From positions 48,407 through 112,406 of the forward strand of contig WYBR01000040.1 of assembly GCA_011525805.1 (NCBI GenBank): a DNA stretch of 64,000 bases, read 5' to 3'. This stretch comes from Vicinamibacteraceae bacterium (GTDB lineage: Bacteria > Planctomycetota > Phycisphaerae > Phycisphaerales > UBA5793). The notes under the pieces are model-generated. The model worked only from the letters and a program-made list of their open reading frames with translations, was not told where the DNA came from and ran no database searches. Position 1 is the first letter of the stretch; every line of letters starts with the position of its first letter. The translations under genes and the position numbers were made by a program. This document shows, piece by piece, positions 9,147 through 17,201 of this stretch.

Positions 9147-10136
9147 ATGTCCGCGCCACCGGAACACCGCTTCACGTTCATGCTCGACGGCGTCGGCGAC
9201 CCGCGCGCGGCGCGCGATCTGACGGGGGACCTTCACGAGAGACTCGGCCTGGTCGCCCGCGCCGATCCGGCGGGAATGTGGCTCGAAATCCAGAGCGAAT
9301 CGCCGATCGACGAGGCGCTTTCCGATCGGGTCGCGGATGTGGCGCGGCGGCATGGCCTGGAGCCGCGCGACCGGCTGAGCAGTTCATTCGTCAGCGGCAT
9401 CACGGGCGAGCAGTTGCGAGCCCGCCTCGCGTACGAGTGGACGAGCCGATGGGCGACGGGGCTGGTTTTTCTTCTGCCCGCCCTCGCCTTGCACTACCTC
9501 ACGCCCACGCTGGCGCAGGGCGGGCGGATCATCCCCGGCATGATCGAGGCGGCGCTGGTCGTCTGGTCGCTCATCGCCGCGGCGTGGCCGATTGTGTGGC
9601 AGGGGCTGCTCGCGGCGCGGCATCGGCGCTTCACGCCCGACCTCTTCACGTTCACCGCGCTTCTCGTTTCCCTGAGCGTGGGCCTCGGGCAGGTGGTCAC
9701 CTCCACCGAGAACGTGCTGCACGTGACATCGTACCTCATCATTGCCGCGACGACGCAGCGGATGATCCTCTGGCGGCGCGCAGGGCGCTTGCAGGGCTGC
9801 GCCCACCTCATGCCGCCGTCGGCCCCGGTTCTGGCGATTGTCCTGTGCGCGGGACTCATCACGGCGTGCCTGGACTTTCGCGGCGGCATGGCGATGCTCC
9901 TCGCCATGCCGGCGATGATCTCGCTTCTCTCGATCAACCGGCTCGCGCATCCATTCGGCGCGATGATCCCACCCATGCTGATGTGCGCCCTGCTCGGGCT
10001 TTCCCCGCTGCTTCTGGATGAAAGCCGGCTGGCCGGCCGCGTCGAGGCGGCGTTCGCTTTCAACGCGTTGCTCACGCTCGCGTACGGCGCGGCGCTGGGC
10101 ACGGGTCGCACGGCCCGCGGCGCCGCGACCCTATGA
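9147..10136 (+). CDS. Polytopic membrane protein of unknown function
   Basis: I do not recognise this 329-residue protein. The first 95 residues are soluble and look like a small alpha/beta domain (HRFTFMLDGVGDPRAARD). About seven hydrophobic segments follow (roughly 103-325), including WSLIAAAWPIVWQGLLAA and a long LLAMPAMISLLSI stretch. Its stop overlaps the next gene at ATGA, so it is probably the first gene of a three-gene membrane-protein unit (9147-11310). Confidence 0.7.
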   Translation: MSAPPEHRFTFMLDGVGDPRAARDLTGDLHERLGLVARADPAGMWLEIQSESPIDEALSDRVADVARRHGLEPRDRLSSSFVSGITGEQLRARLAYEWTSRWATGLVFLLPALALHYLTPTLAQGGRIIPGMIEAALVVWSLIAAAWPIVWQGLLAARHRRFTPDLFTFTALLVSLSVGLGQVVTSTENVLHVTSYLIIAATTQRMILWRRAGRLQGCAHLMPPSAPVLAIVLCAGLITACLDFRGGMAMLLAMPAMISLLSINRLAHPFGAMIPPMLMCALLGLSPLLLDESRLAGRVEAAFAFNALLTLAYGAALGTGRTARGAATL

Positions 10137-10606
10137 TCGTGGCGGTGGACACTGCCTCTCAATCAACGATCCGCGACGATTCGCCGCCTCCGCCCGTTTC
10201 GCCTGAGCACGCGGCGCGGCGAACCTCGACCGTCATGATGACCATCGGGCTGACGCAACTGCTTCCCTTTGGCCTCTCCGTCGTGGGCGCCGCGGGCCCA
10301 GCGGCCGAGCGGTTCGCCGAGCAGCGCGGCTGGCTCGCGGCCGTCGCGGTCGGGGGCGCGGCGTATGTGCTCGCGGCGCTGCCAGTGCGCCTCGGATGGA
10401 GGCCGGCGATGTGGCTCGCCCTCGCGGCGTGTGCGGGGCAGGCGGGAGTCTTCATTCTCCTCTCGCTGCTGGCGATCGTCGCGGCCTTTAGCGCGGGCAG
10501 TCCCGGCTCAATGACGATGGGGGTGCTGCTCTTCGGCTCGATCGCGTCGCTGCACCTCTTCATCGCGCGATGGCTCTGGCCGCTGGTGCGGGGCAAAGCC
10601 GCATGA
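10133..10606 (+). CDS. Small membrane protein of unknown function
   Basis: Up to 157 residues with a Pro/Ser-rich N-terminus and about four membrane segments, for example TIGLTQLLPFGLSVVGAAGP and FILLSLLAIVAAF. The ATG at 10133 overlaps the previous stop, but TATGAT (10132-10137) covers it and would fit a leaderless start at the in-frame GTG 10145, so the exact start is unsure. It overlaps the next gene by ATGA. Confidence 0.65.
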   Translation: MIVAVDTASQSTIRDDSPPPPVSPEHAARRTSTVMMTIGLTQLLPFGLSVVGAAGPAAERFAEQRGWLAAVAVGGAAYVLAALPVRLGWRPAMWLALAACAGQAGVFILLSLLAIVAAFSAGSPGSMTMGVLLFGSIASLHLFIARWLWPLVRGKAA

Positions 10607-11310
10607 CCGCCCGCGACGTGCACATCACCCGCCTCGACGCCCTCGCCCAGGCGCCGGAGCCGCCGCCTGATCCCACGACCGACCGGCGGTCGTACTCGCG
10701 GGGGATCGGCTTTCTGATGCAAGGTCTCGGCGCCACGCTCTTCATAATCACGACCTGCGCGTGCTGCGGCGTCGCGTTCTTCGAGGGCGGAGCCATGCAC
10801 CGCGGCGCGATCGACGTGCAGGCGCAGGCGCCTGGCGGCGCGGTCCGCGCGCAGATCATTCTCGTCGCCAGCGTCATCGGCTCGCTGGCGCTCGTCGCCT
10901 TTGGTCTCGGGCAGCAGTCGGACCGCGGCCGTCTGCCGTCGTGGGGGACGGCGATCGCGGCGACGCTCATGGCTGCGGGCTATTTCATCGTTCCGCTGCT
11001 GGACTTCGGCCCGCAGAGCCGGCCGGCGCTGGTCGTCGCGATCAGCATGACGCTGGCCGTGGTCTTTGCGCTCTCGGCCGTGGCGGCGTGGCTGGCGGTC
11101 TTTCAGGTGATGCAGCATCCGCCGCTGAGCGCCGCGCCGCCGACGGTTCCCGCCGACGCCTTTCCCGACCCCCTCGCCCAGCCGCGCGCGAGGCACGACT
11201 CGCCCGCCGAGGCCGACCTCGCCCGACGCCGCAAGGGCCTCGAAGAGGAACTGCGCCATCTCGACGACATCGAGCGCCAGGTTCGACGCGAGAATCGACG
11301 ATCGGAATAG
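10603..11310 (+). CDS. Membrane protein with C-terminal charged helix
   Basis: The ATG at 10603 overlaps the preceding stop and gives 235 residues (MTARDVHITRLDALAQ). A Pro-rich N-terminal tail is followed by about four membrane segments; the first carries an ITTCACCG cysteine group. The protein ends in a charged, probably helical tail (RRRKGLEEELRHLDDIERQ) that could mediate protein contacts. No family recognised. Overlap with its two upstream neighbours suggests a co-translated membrane complex; that is inference. Confidence 0.65.
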   Translation: MTARDVHITRLDALAQAPEPPPDPTTDRRSYSRGIGFLMQGLGATLFIITTCACCGVAFFEGGAMHRGAIDVQAQAPGGAVRAQIILVASVIGSLALVAFGLGQQSDRGRLPSWGTAIAATLMAAGYFIVPLLDFGPQSRPALVVAISMTLAVVFALSAVAAWLAVFQVMQHPPLSAAPPTVPADAFPDPLAQPRARHDSPAEADLARRRKGLEEELRHLDDIERQVRRENRRSE

Positions 11311-11356
11311 GCAACGCCGCTGTGCATCGCCGATATCATCCAGCGAGGAGTTTGCC

Positions 11357-12571
11357 ATGATGCACAAGCGAATGGCGCGATCAGTCGCCGCATCGCTGGC
11401 GGCAATCGCGTTCGCCGCCGCGACCGCCGCCTCGGTGCTGGGCGGCCGATCCGAGGCGATCGACGACAAGCACTACAAACTCGCGAGACAGACCATCGAG
11501 AAGGCTGTCGCCTACCTGCGTTCGCAGCAGGATGAGGCGACCGGGGGCTGGAGCATTCCGGAAGAAGGCAAGCCGCACCTGCCCGGCGTCACGGCGCTGG
11601 TTCTCAACGGCCTGCTGATGGAGCCGACGATCGATGACTCTGATCCAGCGGTCCGCCGCGGCCTGGACTACCTGCTCTCGAAACGCCAGAGCGACGGGGG
11701 CATCTACGACTCCATCCTGCCCAACTACAACACCGCGCTGGCGCTCAGCGCCCTGAGCCGCAGCACGCGGTCCGACGTCATCGCCGCCGTCAAGCCCGCG
11801 CAGGACTTCCTGCGCTCCCTGCAATGGGACGGCCAGACCGACCCCGACGGCCGTGTGATCGACAAGTCGCACCCGTGGTACGGCGGGGCGGGGTACGGCG
11901 GCTCCAGTCGGCCCGACAACTCCAACCTCAACCTCATGCTCCAAGGCCTGCACGACAGCGGCCTGGACTGCAACGACCCCGCCTTTCAGCGCGCCGTCGC
12001 CTTCCTGCAGCGCACGCAGATGCTCGACGCCGTCAACGACATGCCCTATGCCGAAGGATCCCGGCAGGGGGGGTTCATTTACGCCACCAGCCCGAGCAAG
12101 GACGCAATCGGCCAGGGCGAGTCGAAAGCCGGCGTGGTCGAGGAGACGCTTGACGACGGCTCGGTCGTCTCGCGTCTGCGCTGCTACGGCTCGATGACCT
12201 ACGCGGGGTTCAAGAGTTACATCTACGCGAACCTCGACCGGGACGACCAGCGCGTCGTGGCGGCCCACGACTGGCTGCGCCGGCACTACACCCTTGACGA
12301 GAACCCCGGCATGGGGATGCAGGGGTACTACTACTACCTCGTCACCATGAGCCGCGCCCTCGACGCCTGGGGCAGCACGACCATCACGCCCCTCAACCGC
12401 GACGGCACGCCGGCCGAGCCGCGGGACTGGGCGAACGACCTCATCGCGAAGATCGCGTCGCTCCAGCGCCCCGACGGCAGTTTCGTCAACGAATCCGACC
12501 GGTGGATGGAGGGAGACCCAGTCCTCGTGACCGCCTACGCGCTGCTCGCCCTTCAGCACGCCATAGACTGA
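11357..12571 (+). CDS. Secreted prenyltransferase/squalene-oxidase-repeat (terpenoid-cyclase fold) protein
   Basis: A 404-residue protein with an N-terminal signal sequence (about 1-28, ending ATAASVLGG). The rest consists of alpha/alpha-barrel repeats of the squalene cyclase/prenyltransferase type: AVAYLRSQQDEATGGWSI, GLDYLLSKRQSDGGIY, KIASLQRPDGSFVN and a final TAYALLALQHAID. It lacks the DXDD motif of hopene cyclases, so it is not likely a cyclase. Many planctomycetes carry such exported proteins of unknown role. A GAGGAG ribosome-binding site precedes the ATG. Confidence 0.8.
   Translation: MMHKRMARSVAASLAAIAFAAATAASVLGGRSEAIDDKHYKLARQTIEKAVAYLRSQQDEATGGWSIPEEGKPHLPGVTALVLNGLLMEPTIDDSDPAVRRGLDYLLSKRQSDGGIYDSILPNYNTALALSALSRSTRSDVIAAVKPAQDFLRSLQWDGQTDPDGRVIDKSHPWYGGAGYGGSSRPDNSNLNLMLQGLHDSGLDCNDPAFQRAVAFLQRTQMLDAVNDMPYAEGSRQGGFIYATSPSKDAIGQGESKAGVVEETLDDGSVVSRLRCYGSMTYAGFKSYIYANLDRDDQRVVAAHDWLRRHYTLDENPGMGMQGYYYYLVTMSRALDAWGSTTITPLNRDGTPAEPRDWANDLIAKIASLQRPDGSFVNESDRWMEGDPVLVTAYALLALQHAID
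12564..12569 (+). promoter_or_regulatory. Candidate -10 box for the thioesterase gene
   Basis: TAGACT lies 5 bases before ATG 12575 and overlaps the stop of the preceding gene, so a separate leaderless transcript may start in the 3-base gap between the genes. Confidence 0.45.
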
Positions 12572-12574
12572 CGG

Positions 12575-12982
12575 ATGCGAACGGGTGAAACCACGATCCG
12601 CGTGCGGTACAGCGAATGCGATCCGATGAACGTGGCGCACCACAGCGCCTACGCCGTCTGGTTTGAGATGGGGCGCACGGAACTGCTTCGCGGCGACGGC
12701 GTCTCCTACGCCGACCTTGAGCGAGCAGGCGTGCGCCTCGCCGTGGTCGAATTGAACGTGAAGTACCGCCGGCCGGCGCTTTACGATGACCTGCTGCGCC
12801 TCGAGACGCGCCTCGTGGAGGCGAGTTTCGTGAAGATCCGGCATGAGTATGACCTGTGGCGCGGGCGCGAAAAACTGGCCGTCGCAAACACCACCCTCGC
12901 CTGCCTCACCCCCGAGGGTCGGGCCATTGAACTCCCGCCTGTTCTTCGGGCGCACGCGGAGGGCCAGGCTCGCCCGGCCTGA
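12575..12982 (+). CDS. Acyl-CoA thioesterase, YbgC/FadM (hot-dog) family
   Basis: A 135-residue single hot-dog domain. The catalytic Asp is in RYSECDPMNVAHHSAYAVWFE, the typical Y-x-E-x-D-x-x-x-x-x-H pattern of the 4-hydroxybenzoyl-CoA thioesterase type, followed by MGRTELLR and VELNVKYRRPALYDD. The family hydrolyses acyl-CoA thioesters in the cytoplasm; YbgC proteins are often tied to the cell envelope Tol-Pal system, but no tol gene is nearby. Substrate unknown. Confidence 0.88.
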   Translation: MRTGETTIRVRYSECDPMNVAHHSAYAVWFEMGRTELLRGDGVSYADLERAGVRLAVVELNVKYRRPALYDDLLRLETRLVEASFVKIRHEYDLWRGREKLAVANTTLACLTPEGRAIELPPVLRAHAEGQARPA

Positions 12983-13081
12983 CGTCCGGCCGGCCCGCCG
13001 CGGAAGGGGCGTTGCCCTTTTCGCAGTGGTCCCGAGCGCCCGCAGGGGACACAATATGTCGTTCCTTCCGGGAGGCTGCAC

Positions 13082-13615
13082 ATGCCAGAGTCGGTCGCTT
13101 CGCTCAAGGTGCTCGTCGGGCTGGATGACTCCGATTCGGCTCGCGCGGCCGTCGCGCACGTGCTGCGGGTCTTCGCGGCGGCCCAGAAGCCTCAACTCCA
13201 CCTCCTGCACGTGTTGGTGCAGAAGATCCCGCCGCACCTCGAGTTCATCGATCCCTCGATGATCTGGGACGGGGCGGGGCTGCCCTCGGCGCTGGCGACG
13301 GAGACGGCCGAGCAGATCGCGCAGGAGAAGGAAACCGCGCACAAGCGCGTCGTCGAACTCTTCGAGCAACTCGGGGGCGGCGCCTGGCCGCAGGATCGAC
13401 TCACCATCACGGTGCTTGAGGGCGGCTACACCCGCGCCGCGATCGCTGAGATTCTCACCTACCACGCCCGCGAGATCGACGCCGACATCGTGGTCGTCGG
13501 CCGCACGCACCATGGGGCGCTGCACGATGCGTTCATCCGCTCCACGGGCGAGCGGCTCGTCCACGCGTGCAAGGGCACGGCCGCCTGGGTCGTCGGCGCC
13601 GCGGCCGGGAAGTGA
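13082..13615 (+). CDS. Universal stress protein (UspA family)
   Basis: A 177-residue UspA-fold protein. It starts with the beta-strand/Asp pattern KVLVGLDDSDSARAAV and ends with the ATP-binding signature G-x2-G-x9-G-(S/T), here VVVGRTHHGALHDAFIRSTGERLVHACKG-like (about 139-166). A helical insertion (EQIAQEKETAHKRVVELFEQ) sits between. Such proteins bind nucleotides and help survival under stress. A GGGAGG ribosome-binding site precedes ATG 13082. Confidence 0.88.
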   Translation: MPESVASLKVLVGLDDSDSARAAVAHVLRVFAAAQKPQLHLLHVLVQKIPPHLEFIDPSMIWDGAGLPSALATETAEQIAQEKETAHKRVVELFEQLGGGAWPQDRLTITVLEGGYTRAAIAEILTYHAREIDADIVVVGRTHHGALHDAFIRSTGERLVHACKGTAAWVVGAAAGK

Positions 13616-13694
13616 CCGGCGTCCATCCCCGTCGGCGCCACGGTCCAGAAGAGAGCGTGTGAGACCGGGCGAAGCCCGCAAGGCCAAACCGGCC

Positions 13695-13994
13695 TCACTC
13701 CGACCGGATGTACACCGTGCGCCGCGAACGCACGCTTGATCCGCCGCCGCCGAGCAGGCCGAGGTCGATGAGCACGGCGACGACGATCACAATGATCCAC
13801 CCGCCGCTGATGGCGTGGCCCGTCTCCGTCGCCGCCCAGGCATACGCCAGCGTCGTCACCGGCATGAAGAAGAAGCCCAGCAGCGGCCAGAGCGTGGTCC
13901 GGTAGGCGTGGCCGATGTAGTCGGAGAAGATCACCACAAGGATGATCGCCAGCCGCGGCATGAACAGCGCCAGCAGTCCGACGAGACAGGGCAT
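13695..13994 (-). CDS. Small membrane protein of unknown function
   Basis: The preferred ATG 13994 gives 99 residues with three hydrophobic segments (MPCLVGLLALFMPRLAIILVVIFSDYIG, LLGFFFMPVTTLAYAW, WIIVIVVAVLIDLGLLG) and a short basic tail. TAGCGT stands 5 bases before this ATG, which supports it over the upstream in-frame ATG at 14114. The hydropathy pattern resembles small conserved bacterial membrane proteins; no function can be given. It is divergent from the MFS-like gene. Confidence 0.6.
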   Translation of the reverse strand: MPCLVGLLALFMPRLAIILVVIFSDYIGHAYRTTLWPLLGFFFMPVTTLAYAWAATETGHAISGGWIIVIVVAVLIDLGLLGGGGSSVRSRRTVYIRSE

Positions 13995-14174
13995 GACATA
14001 CGCTACGGCGGGATTTCGCCTGCGGCAAGCGGGTTGATCGTCGGTACCAGGCCGTAGCGCCGGCGAGGACGAATGGAGCGAACGCAACGCATTGAGTTTC
14101 GATGCGTGTCTCATCCTCGCTTGCGCTTCGGCCTGGTTCGCGAATCCTCCTCGCTTGCGCTCCGATCTCGCGCC

Positions 14175-14180
14175 TACTGT
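14175..14180 (+). promoter_or_regulatory. Candidate -10 box for the MFS-like gene
   Basis: TACTGT lies 8 bases before ATG 14189, without a Shine-Dalgarno sequence. It favours this start over upstream in-frame codons. Confidence 0.35.
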
Positions 14181-14188
14181 CGGCGCTC

Positions 14189-15532
14189 ATGCTCCGGTCT
14201 TTCCTGCCATCCTCTGCCCGGCCACTGGTGCGGCGCAATTACCGGTATGAACTCGCGGCGGTGGCGACGTGGCCGATCGCGGTGGCGATGATCGAAGGCT
14301 CGGTCACGGGTATTCTCGCCAAGAAGGCCTTCGAGGGCACGCCGGACTGGATCATCGCCACACTTGCGGCCGCGCCGGCGTTTTGCAACATGTCGAGCCT
14401 CGTCTGGGCGCGGCTGGCCGACGGAAAGCGCACGCTGCGCAACCTCCTGGCCCTGCAACTGGGGGTAATCGCGCTGGTCGCGTTCATCGCGATTCTGCCG
14501 CGCTCGACGGCGGGGCTTTATCTCTTCACAGCGGCGGCGGTGCTGGCGCGGCTGCTCATGACGGGCGTGATCACGCTGCGGGCGGTGCTGTGGCGCGCCA
14601 ACTATGCCCGGCATGAGCGGAGCATGATCACCGGCCGGCTGATCATCGTCCAGACCATTCTCGTCTCGACCTCGACGCTCCTGCTCGGCCGCCTGATGGA
14701 CTGGAATCGCGACAGTTTCCACTACGTTTACGCCGCAGCCGTGTGCTTCGGCCTCGCCGGCGTGTGGTTCTTCTCGCGCCTGCGCCTGCGGCACCCGTTT
14801 CTCATTCGTCCCTCGATCGCGCCGTGCGATCAGCCGCAGGGCTGGTCGCTCGCGGGGCTGATGGCCGAGTGGAGCGCGACGCTGGGCGAGATGGTGCAGG
14901 TCATGCGCACCGACGCGGCGTACCGCGGCTTCATGATCTGCATGTTCATCCTCGGCATCTCCAACCTCGCCATGGACGGGCCGCTGGTCAAGGTCGTCGA
15001 TGAGCAGTTCGGCCTCAACTACCTGCACGCGATCCTCCTGCTGCACTCGCTCCCGCTGGCTCTCATGCCCGTGTCGATCCCGGTTTGGTCGCGCCTCATG
15101 CGGCGATCGCACATCATCCGCTTTCGCGCGATCCACGGCTGGACGTTCGTCGGGGCGCAGTTCTGCGTCTTTGCGGCGGTCATGACCGACTCGATCGCGC
15201 TGCTGACCGTCGGGCTGGCGCTGCGCGGCCTGGGGTTCGGGGGCGGTGAACTGGCGTGGAACCTCGGGCACAACGACTTCGCCACGAGCGAGCGCGCCAG
15301 CCTCTACATGACGATCCACGTCACGCTCACGGGCATTCGCGGGCTGATCGGCGGCTACGTCGGCATGTGGCTCTACGCCGGCTTTCCCACACCCGGCGGC
15401 GTCGTGCCGCTGCTCGGGGAATACTGTTTCCTCTTCTGGGCCATCGTCTGCACGGCGGGGGCGCTGGGGTTCGTTTACCTCAACTTCCGCCTTGCCGGCC
15501 TGACGGCGCGCGAACCGGGAGGCGACCGCTGA
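14189..15532 (+). CDS. Major facilitator superfamily-like transporter
   Basis: From ATG 14189 the protein has 447 residues and about 10-12 membrane segments. The loop between segments 2 and 3 reads ARLADGKRTLRN, matching the MFS loop motif G-x-x-x-D-(R/K), and the second half begins after a cytoplasmic loop around 225-255. The long C-terminal half contains GLALRGLGFGGGELAWNLGHND. Substrate unknown. It overlaps holB by one base (TGATG), so the two are translationally linked. Confidence 0.8.
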   Translation: MLRSFLPSSARPLVRRNYRYELAAVATWPIAVAMIEGSVTGILAKKAFEGTPDWIIATLAAAPAFCNMSSLVWARLADGKRTLRNLLALQLGVIALVAFIAILPRSTAGLYLFTAAAVLARLLMTGVITLRAVLWRANYARHERSMITGRLIIVQTILVSTSTLLLGRLMDWNRDSFHYVYAAAVCFGLAGVWFFSRLRLRHPFLIRPSIAPCDQPQGWSLAGLMAEWSATLGEMVQVMRTDAAYRGFMICMFILGISNLAMDGPLVKVVDEQFGLNYLHAILLLHSLPLALMPVSIPVWSRLMRRSHIIRFRAIHGWTFVGAQFCVFAAVMTDSIALLTVGLALRGLGFGGGELAWNLGHNDFATSERASLYMTIHVTLTGIRGLIGGYVGMWLYAGFPTPGGVVPLLGEYCFLFWAIVCTAGALGFVYLNFRLAGLTAREPGGDR

Positions 15533-16605
15533 TGCGACACATCCTCGGCCAGGACGGGGCGATTGACACGCTGCAGGCGGCGCTGCGGGCCGGGCGCTTT
15601 CACCACGCGTGGATCTTCCACGGACCGACGGGCGTGGGCAAGCGATCGACGGCCGAGGCGCTGGCGGCGATCCTGCTCGACCCCGACGCCGCGCCGAATC
15701 TCTCCGGGATGATCGACGTCGATCCGCAGGGGCGCACGAGCCATCTTGTCGCTGCCGGGACGCATCCGGACGTGCACGTGATCACGCGCCGCCTCGCGGA
15801 GTTCTCATCGGACCCGGAGGTGCGGCGGCGCAAGCAGACGAACATCCCGGTCGGCGTGGTGCGCGAGTTCATCGTCGAGCCGGCGTCGCGCTCGGGGCAA
15901 GGCCACGCCGGCAGTCGGGCCTCCAAGGTGTTCATCATCGACGAGGCGGAGTACCTCGAGGACACGGCCCAGAACGTGCTGCTCAAGACCCTCGAGGAAC
16001 CGGCGGCGGGCACGGTGATCATCCTCGTCACGGCCAATGAAGACATGCTCGCGGCGACGATTCGAAGCCGCTGCCAGCGCATCGCGTTCTCGCCGCTGAG
16101 TGAGAAGTCGATGGCGCAGTGGCTGGAGCAGCGCGGGGTCGCGCCCGGCGCCGCTGAGCGGCGCTGGCTGCTGCGCTTTGCGCAGGGATCGCCCGGGCTG
16201 GCGGCCGAGGCGCTCGAACACGGCCTGCACGACTGGTTCGCGCAGATTGAGCCTTCGATCCGCGCCATCGACGCGGGCGGGTATCCCGCGGACCTGGCGC
16301 CGACGTGCGGAAAACTGATCGAGGGCTTCGCCGCGGCTGCCCTGAAGGCAAACCCGAACGCGAGCAAGGAAGCGGCGAACCGGACCGCGGCGGATTACCT
16401 CTTCATCCTCCTGGCGCGCGAAGTGCAGGATCGACTGGCGCGGGCGCTGTCGGCCGGCGAAGACCTCGAGCCGCTCCTTGCCGTGCTCGATCTGATTCAC
16501 GAGTCGGAGCGGATGCTCGATTCGCACCTGAATCTGGGCCAGGTCTTCGAAAACCTGGTGATCCAGTGGGCCAATCTCTTCGATCGGTCCGTCGCGGCGA
16601 ACTGA
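15532..16605 (+). CDS. holB: DNA polymerase III, delta' subunit (clamp loader)
   Basis: An AAA+ clamp-loader subunit of 357 residues. It begins MRHILGQDGAIDTLQAAL; the P-loop is GPTGVGKRS, the region before sensor 1 reads VFIIDEAEYLEDTAQNVLLKTLEEP, and the SRC motif IRSRCQRI of delta'/tau subunits is present. GTHPDV, which normally follows the zinc module, is kept, but the four zinc-binding cysteines of the classical subunit are absent from the segment before it, and an Arg/Gln-rich insertion follows (DPEVRRRKQTNIP). It overlaps the transporter gene upstream. Confidence 0.9.
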   Translation: MRHILGQDGAIDTLQAALRAGRFHHAWIFHGPTGVGKRSTAEALAAILLDPDAAPNLSGMIDVDPQGRTSHLVAAGTHPDVHVITRRLAEFSSDPEVRRRKQTNIPVGVVREFIVEPASRSGQGHAGSRASKVFIIDEAEYLEDTAQNVLLKTLEEPAAGTVIILVTANEDMLAATIRSRCQRIAFSPLSEKSMAQWLEQRGVAPGAAERRWLLRFAQGSPGLAAEALEHGLHDWFAQIEPSIRAIDAGGYPADLAPTCGKLIEGFAAAALKANPNASKEAANRTAADYLFILLAREVQDRLARALSAGEDLEPLLAVLDLIHESERMLDSHLNLGQVFENLVIQWANLFDRSVAAN

Positions 16606-16638
16606 GGGCGGGCAGTGGAGCGCGCGCGGCGCGGCGGG

Positions 16639-17133
16639 TCAACCCTGGATCGCGATGGACATTCCCGGCGATGCGGAAGCGGCGCTTCGGGAGGCCGCCC
16701 GCTCTTCGCGGAGTTTCCCGATGGCGAGCGCCCAGGTCTCGTTCTCGTATTCGAGGAGGCGGATGACCTCGTCAACGATGGCGGCGTCGCGCGCGGCGCT
16801 CGCCTCCATGAGGCGGCGGTACATGAAGGTGTAGAGGGCGGCGAGTTGGCGGCACAGGTCCGGCGCCACTTCCGGGCGCAGGGCGTTGATCAGTTCCATC
16901 AGGATATCCTGGCACTGGTGGATGCCCTGGTAACTCTTCTCGAAGTTGCGCTCGCGCAGCCCTTGTGCCCCCTGGCGGGCGAAGCGCAAGGCCCCTTCGA
17001 GGAGCATCATGCGAAGTTCCTCGGGCGAGGCGGAGAGGACGCGCTGCCGGAGATATGCGTTCGCGCCGCTTTGCGTGGCGTTCGGCGCGGCGCCTGCGGG
17101 ATTCCGGGCCTGGCTGTCGTTCATTGAACTCAT
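16639..17133 (-). CDS. fliS: Flagellar export chaperone FliS
   Basis: A 164-residue FliS, slightly longer than usual because of tails at both ends. The four-helix core is readable: ANAYLRQRVLSASPEELRMMLLEGALRFARQG, KSYQGIHQCQDILMELINAL, and LAALYTFMYRRLMEAS. FliS binds flagellin in the cytoplasm and prevents premature polymerisation. It lies 68 bases downstream of fliD on the same strand, the usual fliD-fliS order. Confidence 0.93.
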   Translation of the reverse strand: MSSMNDSQARNPAGAAPNATQSGANAYLRQRVLSASPEELRMMLLEGALRFARQGAQGLRERNFEKSYQGIHQCQDILMELINALRPEVAPDLCRQLAALYTFMYRRLMEASAARDAAIVDEVIRLLEYENETWALAIGKLREERAASRSAASASPGMSIAIQG

Positions 17134-17201
17134 GAGATCGGCCGCCGCAGGGGCCCGCGATGAGTGCGGAGAAAACGTCCGGATACGAAGTCCGCAGGGC
17201 G

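Noticed and set aside
11381..13687. Very long minus-strand open frame (768 codons) opposite the cyclase-fold, thioesterase and stress-protein genes
   Set aside because: Its translation is Arg/Val/Asp-rich without any motif, and it covers three well-supported genes on the other strand. It is a GC-bias shadow. Similar frames opposite carB, pcrA and nuoG were dropped for the same reason.
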